This document shows, in pieces, positions 17,296 through 27,326 of a stretch of DNA of 64,000 nucleotides; position 1 is the stretch's first letter, and each line of letters starts with the position of its first letter. Source of the stretch: Ruegeria sp. Ofav3-42. Lineage in GTDB: Bacteria; Pseudomonadota; Alphaproteobacteria; Rhodobacterales; Rhodobacteraceae. Position numbers and translations under genes: made by a program. Location of the stretch: the NCBI RefSeq assembly GCF_022347725.1, contig NZ_JAKRGB010000002.1:310001-374000 (forward strand), given 5' to 3'. The notes beneath the pieces are model-generated. The model was not told the origin of the DNA. It saw only the letters and a list, made by a program, of their open reading frames with translations, and ran no database searches.

Positions 17296-19569
17296 CTAAC
17301 CGTAATGCGCAACCGGGGTGCCCGCGATCGCCGCCATATTCAGTAACCCGCGCGCTGTTATGGATGGTGTCACGATATGAGCTTTGTTGCCCATCCCCAT
17401 CAGGATCGGTCCAACCTCCAGACCATCGGCCTTCATCTTGAGGATGTTGCGCACTCCGCTGGCAGCATCGGCGTGGGCAAAGATCAGAACATTGGCGGCC
17501 CCTTCCAGACGCGAATTCGGGAAGATCCGCGACCGAAGTTCAGGGTCGAGGGCCAGATCCAGATTCATCTCACCTTCGTAAGTGAAATCGCGAGGTTCGG
17601 AATCAAGGATTTCCAATGCCCCCCGCAACCGTTTCCCGGACCCTTCGGCCTGATTTCCGAACTGCGATTGCGAGCAGAAGGCGATTTTGGGTTCGATCCC
17701 GAAACGGCGCACGTGACGCGCCGCACCGATTGTGGTCTCGGCCAGTTCTTCGGGTGTGGGCAGTTGCCGAACATGGGTATCGGCGATGAACAAGGGCCCG
17801 TCTTCGAGGATCATCAGCGACAGTGCTCCGTGCGGACGCAGATCGCCGTCGTCCAGAACCTGCTCGAGGTAATTCAGGTGCCAGCGGTATTCGCCAAACG
17901 TACCGCAGATCATGCTGTCCGCCTCGCCTCTGTGCACCATGATCGCCGCAATGGCGGTGTTGTTCGTGCGCATGATCGCCTTGGCCAGATCTGGCGTGAC
18001 ACCGCGGCGTTGCATGAGCTGATGGTAGGAATTCCAGTAGTCATAATACCGGGGGTCGTCGTGCGGGTTCACGATCTGGAAGTCTTTGCCGGGGCGAACC
18101 GTCAGGCCAAGCTTCTCGCATCGTGCGTTGATCACCTCTGGACGGCCGATCAGAATTGGCGTCTCGGTCGTTTCCTCGAGAATTGCCTGAGCGGCGCGCA
18201 AAACCCGTTCATCCTCACCTTCGGCAAACACAATCCGGCGAGAGGCCACAGCGGCAGCTTCAAAAACCGGGCGCATAAGAAGGGCGGATTTGAACACGGT
18301 CTGGTTCAGTTTCTCTTTATACGCTTCGATATCGGCGATCGGGCGTTTGGCGACGCCACTGTCCATCGCGGCTTTGGCGACGGATGAGGACACGACGCCG
18401 ACAAGGCGCGGGTCAAAGGGCTTGGGGATCAGGTAGTCGGGGCCGAAAGTCAGCTGCTCACCCTTGTAGGCCGCTGCCGCTTCGGCGCTGGTCGTGGCCC
18501 GGGCCATTTCGGCGATCCCATCCACGCAGGCGATCTGCATTTCATCGTTGATTTCCGTCGCGCCTACGTCCAGCGCCCCTCGAAAGATGAAGGGAAAGCA
18601 CAGCACGTTGTTGACCTGATTGGGAAAATCGCTGCGGCCTGTTGCTATGATCGCATCCGGCGCAACCTCACGCGCTGCTTGTGGCAGGATTTCCGGGGTT
18701 GGGTTGGCCAGCGCAAAGATGATCGGGCGCTTGGCCATTTTCTCAACCATCTCGGGTTTCAGGACGTTCGGGCCGCTGAGGCCCAGGAACAGGTCGGCAT
18801 CGCCAATCACGTCGTCCAATGTCCGCAGGTCCGATTTCTGCGCGAATTGATCCTTGTGCGGGTTCATGTCCTCTTCGCGGCCCTCGTAAACAAGCCCGTG
18901 AATATCGCACAGCCAGATGTTCTCGCGTTTGACCCCCAGTTTGACCAGCATCATCAGGCAGGCAATACCCGCAGCGCCGCCACCGGTTGAAACCACCTTG
19001 ATGTCTTCGAAGTTCTTGCCGGCAACGTGCAGCGCATTCTTGGCTGCCGCACCCACGACAATCGCGGTGCCGTGCTGATCATCGTGAAATACCGGGATGT
19101 TCATCCGTTCGCGGCACAGTTTTTCCACGACAAAGCAATCTGGTGCCTTGATGTCTTCCAGGTTGATCGCGCCAAAGGTCGGCTCCAAGGCGCAAACGAT
19201 ATCCGCCAGTTTTTCCGGATCAGGTTGATCAACCTCGATGTCAAAGCAGTCGATCCCGGCGAACTTTTTGAACAGGACCGCTTTGCCCTCCATCACCGGT
19301 TTGGACGCCAGCGCACCGATATTGCCCAGTCCCAACACCGCTGTTCCGTTTGAGACTACGGCCACAAGGTTACCGCGTGCGGTATAGAGTTCTGCGTTGG
19401 AGGCATCTGCTTTGATCTCGAGGCTGGCCTCCGCGACGCCCGGCGAATAGGCGCGCGCCAGATCGCGGCCGTTCGCCATCGGTTTCGTGGCCTTGATCTC
19501 AAGCTTACCGGGCTTCGGATGGGCATGATAGTCAAGCGCTGCCTGCCGCAGGCTGGGTGTATCGGACAT
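17296..19569 (-). CDS. maeB: NADP-type malic enzyme with phosphotransacetylase-like tail
   Basis: Oxidatively decarboxylates malate to pyruvate. In the 757-aa product, residues 1-430 or so hold the malic domain ([20 protein letters not shown], and the [10 protein letters not shown] nucleotide fold). The remainder resembles phosphotransacetylase ([14 protein letters not shown], and [16 protein letters not shown] near residue 570). In this family the tail is thought to be regulatory rather than a working Pta. AAGGAG precedes the ATG. It is monocistronic. The balance of C4 and C3 compounds it sets fits growth on acetate, propionate or fatty acids, in line with its neighbours. Confidence 0.95.
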   Translation of the reverse strand: MSDTPSLRQAALDYHAHPKPGKLEIKATKPMANGRDLARAYSPGVAEASLEIKADASNAELYTARGNLVAVVSNGTAVLGLGNIGALASKPVMEGKAVLFKKFAGIDCFDIEVDQPDPEKLADIVCALEPTFGAINLEDIKAPDCFVVEKLCRERMNIPVFHDDQHGTAIVVGAAAKNALHVAGKNFEDIKVVSTGGGAAGIACLMMLVKLGVKRENIWLCDIHGLVYEGREEDMNPHKDQFAQKSDLRTLDDVIGDADLFLGLSGPNVLKPEMVEKMAKRPIIFALANPTPEILPQAAREVAPDAIIATGRSDFPNQVNNVLCFPFIFRGALDVGATEINDEMQIACVDGIAEMARATTSAEAAAAYKGEQLTFGPDYLIPKPFDPRLVGVVSSSVAKAAMDSGVAKRPIADIEAYKEKLNQTVFKSALLMRPVFEAAAVASRRIVFAEGEDERVLRAAQAILEETTETPILIGRPEVINARCEKLGLTVRPGKDFQIVNPHDDPRYYDYWNSYHQLMQRRGVTPDLAKAIMRTNNTAIAAIMVHRGEADSMICGTFGEYRWHLNYLEQVLDDGDLRPHGALSLMILEDGPLFIADTHVRQLPTPEELAETTIGAARHVRRFGIEPKIAFCSQSQFGNQAEGSGKRLRGALEILDSEPRDFTYEGEMNLDLALDPELRSRIFPNSRLEGAANVLIFAHADAASGVRNILKMKADGLEVGPILMGMGNKAHIVTPSITARGLLNMAAIAGTPVAHYG

Positions 19570-19754
19570 CGGCGATTCAACTCCTTCGGAAATTTGATTT
19601 AGTGTTAAACTATTCTTCTCGATTTGGCTACGTTACGTCATTTTGCAACAGTTTGATAAAACTCTTCCGGGCTCCGGTTGAAAGCTCTCATATAAAATTT
19701 ACATTCGGGCAACTTTGGACCCACTCCAGACCTATCGAGCACCGGCAGATATAA

Positions 19755-20459
19755 ATGAGCTATAAAGATGAATTCCAGGCTGGGACCGCCTTCCCGGCAG
19801 GCCAGATTTCCGTTGGCCCAGAGCGTTTCGTTTACGCGATTGTTTTGCTTGCAGCTCTTCTTGTCCTGAGTGCAGTCAGTATCTGGCCGATTCAAGCCCT
19901 GGCATTGAACGAAGAGGGGGGATTGTTCGAAACGGTCTCTGCCGCTGCGCTTTTCGCGGCTGGTGTCGCCGCCCTCTGGCGTTATCCCGGTGTAAACCGT
20001 CTATACATCGCGTTGGTGTGCCTTCTGCTGGCCGAGCGCGAGCTTGAGGCGGACATCTACCCGGCGGACAGCATGCCATATTGGGTGCTGAGTGGCTTGG
20101 ACAACCTGCTTGACATGACGCTGGTCCGGATCATTCTGGCCGCGCTCGTTATCGGTGGTGTTGTCTGGCATGGCGTGCCAAACGCGTGGCGGGCCGTTAA
20201 GCGCCGCGCCCCTTTCTTCGTTATTTTTGTCCTGACGGGGATGTTGGCTGTTGTTGCCCAGCTTCTTGAAGAAGTTTCCGGAATCTACAGCGCGGATTTG
20301 TCCGCAACCATGATGGTACGTTTTGTTGTGCTGGAAGAAACGCTTGAGATGTTCTTTTCGATTGGCATTTTGGCCTCTGTTCTGATCGGATGGCCAAAAT
20401 CCGATAGCGAAGAGACATTGAATGACTTCGAGCCCAAGCAACAGCCAGACGCGCGCTGA
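19755..20459 (+). CDS. Multi-pass membrane protein of unknown function
   Basis: 234 aa with about six hydrophobic helices (near 25-47, 57-75, 82-92, 118-138, 151-171 and 195-213). Acidic residues sit between them (ERELEADIYPAD, QLLEEVSGIYSAD). The spacing of helices and the ending in a short soluble tail suggest an integral inner-membrane protein. I recognise no transporter or enzyme motif. The downstream cupin gene starts 38 bases before this gene ends, so the two are probably coupled. Confidence 0.75.
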   Translation: MSYKDEFQAGTAFPAGQISVGPERFVYAIVLLAALLVLSAVSIWPIQALALNEEGGLFETVSAAALFAAGVAALWRYPGVNRLYIALVCLLLAERELEADIYPADSMPYWVLSGLDNLLDMTLVRIILAALVIGGVVWHGVPNAWRAVKRRAPFFVIFVLTGMLAVVAQLLEEVSGIYSADLSATMMVRFVVLEETLEMFFSIGILASVLIGWPKSDSEETLNDFEPKQQPDAR

Positions 20460-21525
20460 AATCCGCCTGCCAACAAGCGAGCTGCGCGACGACATCCCGT
20501 TTTTCACCAAGGTCCTGGGCATGAGGATGGACATGATCTATCCCGCCGATGATCCCCGCGTTGCCGTATTCTCGGGTCATGGATTGCGCCTTCGGGTCGA
20601 AAAAAACGCGCCCGAAGCGGCCGGGACGATCCGTATTCTGACAGAGGACCCTGACGGTTTCGCCAGCGGGCAGCGCGTTTTGACTGCGCCAAACGGTACT
20701 CGGGTCGAGATTGACGAACTGAACCCACCGATGGTGATGCCTGACACTGTGCACTCCTTCGTCGTGCGCAGGCTCAAGGATCAGGCGCCATGGATCATCG
20801 GGCGGGCCGGGATGCATTACCGCGATCTGGTACCGGACCGGCTGGGTGGCTCGATCATCGCCAGCCACATCCGCATCCCTGATGGCGGTCCGGTTCCGGA
20901 CATGGTGCATTTCCACAAGGTCGGTTTTCAGTTGATTTTCTGCATTCACGGCTGGGTGGACGTTGTCTACGAGGATCAGGGCGACAAGCTACGCCTGACG
21001 GCAGGAGATTGCTTTATTCAGCCGCCCGAAATTCGCCACCGCGTTCTGGAGGCATCAGACAACGTTCAGGTGATCGAAATCGGGGTGCCCGCCGAACACG
21101 TCACCGAAATCGATCATGAGATGGCGTTGCCGACACCTCACTACCGCCCGGATCGCGAATGGCAGGGCCAGCGCTTTGTCTACAACAAAGCCGAGGGGGC
21201 AGACTGGGGGCCGTTCCGCTTACCGGGCTATGTCTGCCGCGACACCACGATTGCCGACAACACCAAAGGCGTTGCCGGGGTACAAGTTGTGCGCAAAGGG
21301 CAGGGCGATCCGGTTTGGGCGTCTCATGACACGGATATCCATTTTACCTTTGTCATGAATGGCGAGGTGACGCTGGAAGGCGAAGGGCGGGATCCCTTCC
21401 GCTTGGAACAAGGCGATGCTTTCGTAATACCACCGGGAATGCGCACCCGGCTGTCCGATCCCTCGGATGATGTCGAATTACTTGAGGTCACCCTGCCGGG
21501 GACGTTCAATACCAAGCTGAGATAG
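20422..21525 (+). CDS. VOC-like domain fused to two cupin domains
   Basis: 367 aa. Residues 10-95 look like half of a glyoxalase/VOC fold (IRLPTSELRDDIPFFTKVLGM, then VAVFSGHGLRLRVE). A first cupin (about 150-235) has the metal-type HFHKVGFQLIFCIHGWVDVVYED stretch and the GDCFIQPPEIRH second motif. A second cupin (about 275-360) has HDTDIHFTFVMNGE and GDAFVIPPGMRT. The split reading VOC plus bicupin is unusual; I cannot assign a reaction. The start overlaps the membrane protein gene by 38 bases. A later start would remove the VOC-like part, but its good strand pattern argues for keeping it. Confidence 0.75.
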   Translation: MTSSPSNSQTRAEIRLPTSELRDDIPFFTKVLGMRMDMIYPADDPRVAVFSGHGLRLRVEKNAPEAAGTIRILTEDPDGFASGQRVLTAPNGTRVEIDELNPPMVMPDTVHSFVVRRLKDQAPWIIGRAGMHYRDLVPDRLGGSIIASHIRIPDGGPVPDMVHFHKVGFQLIFCIHGWVDVVYEDQGDKLRLTAGDCFIQPPEIRHRVLEASDNVQVIEIGVPAEHVTEIDHEMALPTPHYRPDREWQGQRFVYNKAEGADWGPFRLPGYVCRDTTIADNTKGVAGVQVVRKGQGDPVWASHDTDIHFTFVMNGEVTLEGEGRDPFRLEQGDAFVIPPGMRTRLSDPSDDVELLEVTLPGTFNTKLR

Positions 21526-21549
21526 GTGAAATTTAGCTCAGGAATCTTG

Positions 21550-21579
21550 CGCCCGGGGCTTCAACTCCCCGGGCGTTTT
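21550..21579 (+). terminator. Rho-independent terminator after the bicupin gene
   Basis: CGCCCGGGG (21550-21558) pairs with CCCCGGGCG (21567-21575) and is followed by TTTT. It isolates the salvage operon that starts at 21629. Confidence 0.88.
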
Positions 21580-21628
21580 AAATTAGGGTATGGTTTTCTG
21601 ACCAGTTGATCAAAAATGGGGAATCGCC

Positions 21629-22021
21629 ATGACTTTGAAAGATGCAGCGCTGTCTGTCCGGGAAAAAGCCTACGCGCCGTATTCCAACTTCAAAGTTGGT
21701 GCCGCGATCCGTTCCGCAAGCGGCGAGGTTTATTCCGGTTGTAACGTGGAAAATGTAGCCTATCCGGAAGGCACCTGTGCCGAGGCCGGAGCAATCGCAG
21801 CGATGGTTGCGGCGGGCGAGCAGGAGTTGTCCGAGGTCTATGTGGTTGCTTCCAGCCCGCAACCGGTGCCTCCGTGCGGCGGCTGCAGACAGAAGCTGGC
21901 CGAATTTGGTAAGCGTGAGGTCAAAGTGACCCTTGCGACAGTCGGCGGTGCTGAATTCGTTACTACGATCGGCGATCTACTGCCAGGCGCTTTCGACGCC
22001 TCACACATGAAGGACGTCTGA
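21629..22021 (+). CDS. cdd: Cytidine deaminase
   Basis: Deaminates cytidine and deoxycytidine to uridine forms. The 130-aa product has the zinc site Cys50 and catalytic Glu52 in TCAEAGAI, with Cys83 and Cys86 in PPCGGCRQ, as in the short tetrameric Cdd family. GGGGAATCGCC precedes the ATG. It is the first gene of the operon cdd-deoA-deoB-add-upp, whose members are all spaced by 4 bases or overlap. Confidence 0.96.
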   Translation: MTLKDAALSVREKAYAPYSNFKVGAAIRSASGEVYSGCNVENVAYPEGTCAEAGAIAAMVAAGEQELSEVYVVASSPQPVPPCGGCRQKLAEFGKREVKVTLATVGGAEFVTTIGDLLPGAFDASHMKDV

Positions 22022-22025
22022 CCCC

Positions 22026-23333
22026 ATGGACGCCCGTTCAATCATTGCAAAACTGCGCCGGAACGACGTGCCGACCGGCGATGAGTTGAATTGGTTCGCG
22101 CAAGGTTTGGCTGATGGTGGCGTCAGCGACGCGCAGGCAGGGGCCTTTGCCATGGCCGTCTGCATGGGCGGGCTTGGTGCACCGGGGCGTGCGGACTTGA
22201 CCGTCGCGATGCGCGACAGCGGAGACGTTCTGAGCTGGGACTTTGATGGCCCGGTGATCGACAAACACTCGACCGGAGGGGTCGGGGACAGCGTAAGCCT
22301 CGTGCTTGCACCGGCGCTGGCCGAGTTGGGTGCTTATGTCCCTATGATCTCGGGCCGGGGTCTTGGCCATACTGGTGGAACGTTGGACAAGCTTGAGGCG
22401 ATCCCTGGTGTCAGTACTCAGATCGGGCAGGACCGCCTGACGCAAATTCTGCGCGAAACTGGTGCTGCCATTGTGGGTGCCACTGGGCAGATCGCCCCGG
22501 CGGACAAGCGTCTGTACGCAATCCGGGACGTGACGGCGACGGTCGAAAGCCTGGACCTGATCACGGCCTCAATCTTGTCCAAGAAACTGGCCGCCAGCCC
22601 CGAGGCTTTGGTGCTGGACGTCAAGGTTGGCAGTGGTGCGTTCATGAAGACGCTTGAGGATGCGCGCAAATTGGCGAAGGCGCTGTCGGAAACCGCGAAC
22701 GCTGCGGGATGCCGGACATCTGCCGTGATCACAGATATGCACCAACCTTTGGCACCTGCACTGGGTAACGCGCTGGAAGTGGCCGAGGTGATGAAGGTTC
22801 TGACGCAGGCGCATTATGCGCCGCTGGCCGAAATCTCGGCTGAACTGGGTGGGGTTTTGCTCGCCGATGCTGGCATGTTCTCCACCCCGGACGAGGGGCG
22901 CGACAAGATCACCGACGTCATCCGCGATGGTCGTGCCGCCGAGCGGTTCGGGCGCATGATGGCAGCTGTGGGCGGCCCGATGCAATTTGTCGACAATTGG
23001 TCGCGTTTCTTGCCCGAAGCCAGTGTGATCCTTGAAGTTACCGCTCCGACTGACGGATACATTACGGCCATCGACGGCGAAGCACTGGGCCTGACAGTCG
23101 TTGCACTGGGTGGTGGTCGACAGGTCGAGGATGACGTGATCGACCCGGCGGTTGGCTTGTCCGGCATTGTTCGTCTGGGTGATAAAGTCGAAAAGGGCAC
23201 ACCTCTGGCGGTGATTCATGCCGCTCGTGAAGACGCCGCGCGACAAGCGGCGGAGTCAGTTCTGAAGGCGGTCACGATTGGCAGCGACGCCCCGACTGAA
23301 CCCACGCTCGTCCACGAAAGGATCACGCCGTGA
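22026..23333 (+). CDS. deoA: Thymidine phosphorylase
   Basis: Phosphorolyses thymidine to thymine and deoxyribose 1-phosphate. The 435-aa product has KHSTGGVGD (80-88), the phosphate-binding loop, and SGRGLGHTGGTLDKLEAIPG (109-128), the family signature. It lies 4 bases after cdd. The next gene, deoB, uses a GTG that overlaps its stop. Confidence 0.96.
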   Translation: MDARSIIAKLRRNDVPTGDELNWFAQGLADGGVSDAQAGAFAMAVCMGGLGAPGRADLTVAMRDSGDVLSWDFDGPVIDKHSTGGVGDSVSLVLAPALAELGAYVPMISGRGLGHTGGTLDKLEAIPGVSTQIGQDRLTQILRETGAAIVGATGQIAPADKRLYAIRDVTATVESLDLITASILSKKLAASPEALVLDVKVGSGAFMKTLEDARKLAKALSETANAAGCRTSAVITDMHQPLAPALGNALEVAEVMKVLTQAHYAPLAEISAELGGVLLADAGMFSTPDEGRDKITDVIRDGRAAERFGRMMAAVGGPMQFVDNWSRFLPEASVILEVTAPTDGYITAIDGEALGLTVVALGGGRQVEDDVIDPAVGLSGIVRLGDKVEKGTPLAVIHAAREDAARQAAESVLKAVTIGSDAPTEPTLVHERITP

Positions 23334-24541
23334 CCCGCGCGTTTCTTGTGGTGCTGGATTCGGTCGGCATCGGCGGCGCGCCGGACGCGGATCGGTTCTT
23401 TAATGGCGAGACCCCAGATACTGGTGCCAACACGCTGGCCCATATCGCGCAGGCCTGCGCCGAAGGGCGGGCCGAAGAGGGGCGATCTGGCCCGCTGCGC
23501 CTGCCCAATCTGGAGGCACTCGGGTTGAGTGCCGCAACGCGGCTCGCCTCGGGTGCAGAAACTCCGGGGTTGGACGCGGAACCTACCGGGCTTTGGGGCT
23601 GCGCGCGCGAGTATTCGCCGGGCAAGGATACGCCCTCGGGCCATTGGGAACTGGCCGGGCTGCCCGTGCCATGGGACTGGCATTACTTCCCGGAATCCAC
23701 GCCGTCTTTCCCGGCCGATCTGAGCCACACCGCTGCCGAAGCAGCCGGGACCGACGGCATTCTCGGCAACTGCCACGCATCGGGCACCACCATCATTGCA
23801 GAGTTGGGGGCCGAACATATGCGGACCGGCTGGCCGATCTGCTACACGTCTGCCGACAGCGTGTTTCAGATCGCGGCGCATGAAGAGAGCTTTGGCCTCG
23901 ACCGTCTGCTGGACATGTGCAAGGCCCTCGCCCCGCGCCTGCACGATATGAAGGTGGGCCGTGTCATCGCGCGACCATTTATCGGCTCACCCGAAGAGGG
24001 CTTCACCCGCACCACAAACCGGAAGGATTTCGCGATCCTGCCCCCCGCGCCAGTTCTGACAAACTGGGTGCAGGATGCGGGCCGTCGAGTTCATGCGGTG
24101 GGCAAGATCGGTGACATCTTCTCGATGCAGGGGATCGATACGCTGCGCAAAGGCTCGGATGCCGAACTGATGGGGCACCTGTCCGATCTGGTCGATGAGG
24201 CCGAGGAGGGCAGCCTGACCTTCGCCAATTTCGTTGAATTCGACAGCCTTTACGGTCACCGTCGTGACATCAGCGGCTATGCCCGTGCGCTGGAGTGGTT
24301 TGATCGCGAAATCGGCGTGATCCTGAGCAAACTGCGCCCGGGGGATCTTATGCTGTTAACTGCAGATCACGGCAATGATCCAAGCTGGATTGGTACCGAT
24401 CATACGCGCGAACAAGTGCCTGTTCTGATTGCCGGGCAGGGAGCAGGCCAAATTGGTTCCGTCAACTTCGCAGACGTCGCCGCCAGCATCGCACACCACC
24501 TCAATATTCCGGCGCAAGGGCCGGGAAGGACTTTTCTATGA
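23330..24541 (+). CDS. deoB: Phosphopentomutase
   Basis: Interconverts deoxyribose or ribose 1-phosphate and 5-phosphate, taking the product of DeoA. The 403-aa product has the alkaline-phosphatase-superfamily metal residues: Asp10 in VVLDSVGIGG and the LLTADHGNDPSWIGTDHTRE block near the C-terminus. DTGANTLAHI carries the phosphorylated Thr region. The GTG start at 23330 is fixed by a GAAAGGA site and a GTGA overlap with deoA. No deoC aldolase gene is nearby. Confidence 0.95.
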   Translation: MTRAFLVVLDSVGIGGAPDADRFFNGETPDTGANTLAHIAQACAEGRAEEGRSGPLRLPNLEALGLSAATRLASGAETPGLDAEPTGLWGCAREYSPGKDTPSGHWELAGLPVPWDWHYFPESTPSFPADLSHTAAEAAGTDGILGNCHASGTTIIAELGAEHMRTGWPICYTSADSVFQIAAHEESFGLDRLLDMCKALAPRLHDMKVGRVIARPFIGSPEEGFTRTTNRKDFAILPPAPVLTNWVQDAGRRVHAVGKIGDIFSMQGIDTLRKGSDAELMGHLSDLVDEAEEGSLTFANFVEFDSLYGHRRDISGYARALEWFDREIGVILSKLRPGDLMLLTADHGNDPSWIGTDHTREQVPVLIAGQGAGQIGSVNFADVAASIAHHLNIPAQGPGRTFL

Positions 24542-25524
24542 ATGTCGCAGACCTGCCCAAAATCGAGCTGCACCTACACCACGAGGGCGCGGCCCCGCCC
24601 GCCTTTATCCGTCAGCTTGCGCATGAAAAACGAATCGATCTGAGCGGTATCTTCAAACCTGATGGAAGTTATGATTTCCGCGACTTTGCGCATTTCCTCA
24701 GCGTGTATGAAGCCGCGTGCGAAGTGCTGAAGTCGCCCGAGGATTTCCGGCGTCTGACGCTGGCCATTCTGGAAGAAAGCGCAGCCAACGGAGTGGTTTA
24801 TTCCGAAACCTTCCTCAGCCCCGATTTCTGCGGTGGCGGTGATCTGCACGCCTGGCGTGACTACCTGACTGCCATTCAGGATGCTGCAGACGAGGCAGAG
24901 CGCAAGTTCGGCATCACTCTGCGCGGTGTTGTCACCTGTGTCCGCCATTTCGGACCAGAACAGGCGAAACAAAGCGCCTATTGCGCCGCCGAAACAGCGG
25001 GTGACTGGATCACCGGGTTTGGAATGGGCGGCAACGAGTCCGTCGGCACTCAGGGCGACTACAAATGGGCCTTTGACTGCGCGCGCGAAGCCGGGCTGCG
25101 CCTGACCACCCATGCCGGAGAGTTCGGCGGCCCGGAAAGTGTACGCGATGCGGTCCGCGAATTGGGAGTCGAACGGGTCGGCCACGGTGTTCGCGCCATT
25201 GAAGACCCTGATCTGGTTCACGAGCTCGTCGACCGCGAGGTTACTCTGGAAGTCTGTCCCGGTTCCAACGTGGTTCTGGGCCTGTTCCCCGATTTTGCGG
25301 CGCATCCGATTGCCCGGCTGCGCGACCACGGCGTCAATGTCACCGTCTCCACTGATGACCCGCCGTTTTTCCATACCTCGATGCGGCGTGAATATGAGAT
25401 GCTGGGCAAAGCCTTCGGCTGGGACGCCGAGGACTTCGCTGCGCTGAATGACACGGCCCTGAACGCGGCCTTCTGCGATGATGATACCCGCGAACGGGTC
25501 AAGAAAAGACTGGAGAGAACATGA
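24538..25524 (+). CDS. add: Adenosine deaminase
   Basis: 328-aa amidohydrolase-fold deaminase. Zinc ligands His12 and His14 are in [19 protein letters not shown] supplies the third His and the catalytic Glu region, [10 protein letters not shown] the next His, and STDDPPFF the final Asp. The second His of the N-terminal motif is followed by His-Glu rather than the usual Leu-Glu or Leu-Asp; this is conservative. Adenosine is the likely substrate, adenine is possible. It overlaps deoB and upp by ATGA. Confidence 0.92.
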   Translation: MNVADLPKIELHLHHEGAAPPAFIRQLAHEKRIDLSGIFKPDGSYDFRDFAHFLSVYEAACEVLKSPEDFRRLTLAILEESAANGVVYSETFLSPDFCGGGDLHAWRDYLTAIQDAADEAERKFGITLRGVVTCVRHFGPEQAKQSAYCAAETAGDWITGFGMGGNESVGTQGDYKWAFDCAREAGLRLTTHAGEFGGPESVRDAVRELGVERVGHGVRAIEDPDLVHELVDREVTLEVCPGSNVVLGLFPDFAAHPIARLRDHGVNVTVSTDDPPFFHTSMRREYEMLGKAFGWDAEDFAALNDTALNAAFCDDDTRERVKKRLERT

Positions 25525-26153
25525 GCGAACACCTGACCGTCGTCGACCACCCGCTGGTGCAGCACAAACTGACGCTCATGCGGGACAAGGGCACCTCAAC
25601 CGCCGTCTTCCGGCAGTTGCTGCGCGAAATTACCCTCTTGCTGGCCTATGAAGTCACACGCGAGCTGAAGCTGACCACCCGCCACATCGAAACCCCGATG
25701 GAGGAAATGGACGCCCCCATTCTGGCGGGCAAGAAACTGGCGCTGGTGTCGATCCTGCGGGCCGGTAATGGCATGTTGGACGGGGTACTGGAGCTGGTCC
25801 CTTCAGCGCGTGTCGGATTTGTCGGACTGTACCGCGACGAAGAAACGCTGAAGCCGGTGCAGTATTACTTCAAAGCGCCTGAAGGTCTGAAGGACCGTCT
25901 GGTCATCGCGGTTGATCCGATGCTGGCCACCGGCAACAGCTCGGCTGCGGCGATTGATCTGCTGAAAGAGGCCGGGGCCACCGATATCCGTTTCCTCTGC
26001 TTGTTGGCCGCGCCCGAAGGTGTGGCTCGGATGAAAGAGGCGCATCCTGACGTGAACATCGTCACAGCGTCATTGGATCGCGAGCTGAACTCGAAGGGTT
26101 ATATCATGCCCGGATTGGGCGACGCCGGCGACCGGATGTTCGGCACTAAGTAA
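25521..26153 (+). CDS. upp: Uracil phosphoribosyltransferase
   Basis: Makes UMP from uracil and PRPP. The 210-aa product carries the PRPP loop [13 protein letters not shown] and the C-terminal uracil site [13 protein letters not shown]. It is the last gene of the salvage operon, starting at an ATGA overlap with add and ending 6 bases before a convergent gene with no obvious terminator between. Confidence 0.97.
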   Translation: MSEHLTVVDHPLVQHKLTLMRDKGTSTAVFRQLLREITLLLAYEVTRELKLTTRHIETPMEEMDAPILAGKKLALVSILRAGNGMLDGVLELVPSARVGFVGLYRDEETLKPVQYYFKAPEGLKDRLVIAVDPMLATGNSSAAAIDLLKEAGATDIRFLCLLAAPEGVARMKEAHPDVNIVTASLDRELNSKGYIMPGLGDAGDRMFGTK

Positions 26154-26159
26154 TCCGGC

Positions 26160-27173
26160 CTATTCGCCGCAGATATTCTGCAGCCGGACCCAATCCCGGT
26201 CCGGCAGTACCTGTTGAAGGGGGCGGCCCGCCATCGGGTCGGCTTCGATCAGGCCCAGAACCGTCTCGCCTGTCACATCTACAGCGTAAGCGTAGGGTGT
26301 AGAGGGCAGCGCCGCTTGGGCAAAAACAGCCAGCAGATCATCATCCGGTAGGGACGGGCGCGGCTCAGTCAGTACCTGCTCGGTATAGGCGTCGACGATC
26401 TCGGGCGTTAGTTCTCCGGTCGTCAACAGGCGAAATGCCGTGGTGGCACCAGTGCGGTCCAGCAATTCATCCATGGGGTCTTGTGCGGCTGCACGTGCGC
26501 GTTCAGCGATGATGTACCCTGCTGCGACGGATGGATCTTCGTGGTCTTCGACCAACGACCGGTTCAGCAGGATGATCCCACCCGGCAGGCTGAGGCTATT
26601 TTGAACCCCGGCGGGCAGGATGACGATTTCACGAACGCCTGTGCGTGTCGCCAGTTGATCCAGTGCCATTTGCGCATCCTCGGATGCGCATGCGGCACCC
26701 GAAACCCGTTCGATCCGGTGCAAAATCGCGTCACCGATATCCTTGCGTTTGATGTCTGGGACAACGGAAACAACATGGCTTTGCAACGCGGCCGGCACCC
26801 AAAGCAACAACAACGCAGCGACAGCGGCAACCACGCCCGCAACGCTGAGCCAGCGCAACCTGCCGGGATGCGGCCGCGACCGGTCGATGGCCTTTTGCAG
26901 ACGGTCGATCGCCCCAATCATTGTGGTCTCGGATTCTTCCAGCTCAAGCGTCTCGTCCGGATCTCCGTCTGGGTTGAAGATGGCCGGAAACTCACCCGGA
27001 TTCTGCCGTTCCAAAGCCGCCAGTGACCAATGAGTCAGCGCCCGGTCGTTAAAGTCCGAAATCGTCAGCGTCGCTTCGCCAATGGACACCACGACCTCGC
27101 GCCGTTGAACGTCGGGCGAGGGGCGCCACAGACCGGTGGCTTCGATCCGTTGGTACTGTTTCAGTGCCGTCAT
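26160..27173 (-). CDS. Membrane-anchored M48-like protein lacking the zinc motif
   Basis: 337 aa. A cytosolic N-terminal half (residues 1-105) is followed by one transmembrane helix (109-131) and a periplasmic C-terminal domain. That domain has the strand LSLPGGIILLNRSLVEDHEDPSVAAGYI (195-221), very like the M48 metallopeptidase stretch that precedes HExxH, but here the motif reads AERAR (223-227): Glu kept, both His lost. A zinc peptidase activity is therefore unlikely. The ATG at 27173 is chosen over a TTG one codon earlier. The gene is convergent with upp and divergent from the exporter gene. A scaffolding or inhibitory role would be inference. Confidence 0.7.
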   Translation of the reverse strand: MTALKQYQRIEATGLWRPSPDVQRREVVVSIGEATLTISDFNDRALTHWSLAALERQNPGEFPAIFNPDGDPDETLELEESETTMIGAIDRLQKAIDRSRPHPGRLRWLSVAGVVAAVAALLLLWVPAALQSHVVSVVPDIKRKDIGDAILHRIERVSGAACASEDAQMALDQLATRTGVREIVILPAGVQNSLSLPGGIILLNRSLVEDHEDPSVAAGYIIAERARAAAQDPMDELLDRTGATTAFRLLTTGELTPEIVDAYTEQVLTEPRPSLPDDDLLAVFAQAALPSTPYAYAVDVTGETVLGLIEADPMAGRPLQQVLPDRDWVRLQNICGE

Positions 27174-27326
27174 CAAGGTGAGGTTTGCTCGTGATTATTT
27201 TGACCCAGCTTAACATGGTAAATTCAAAGGGCGCAAACCTGTTGCGTGGCAATCGGTAAATGTGCTGGATATCACGACGCGCGGAAAATCGGATTGCCGT
27301 GCACCAATGCGATATCGGGGCGAAAG

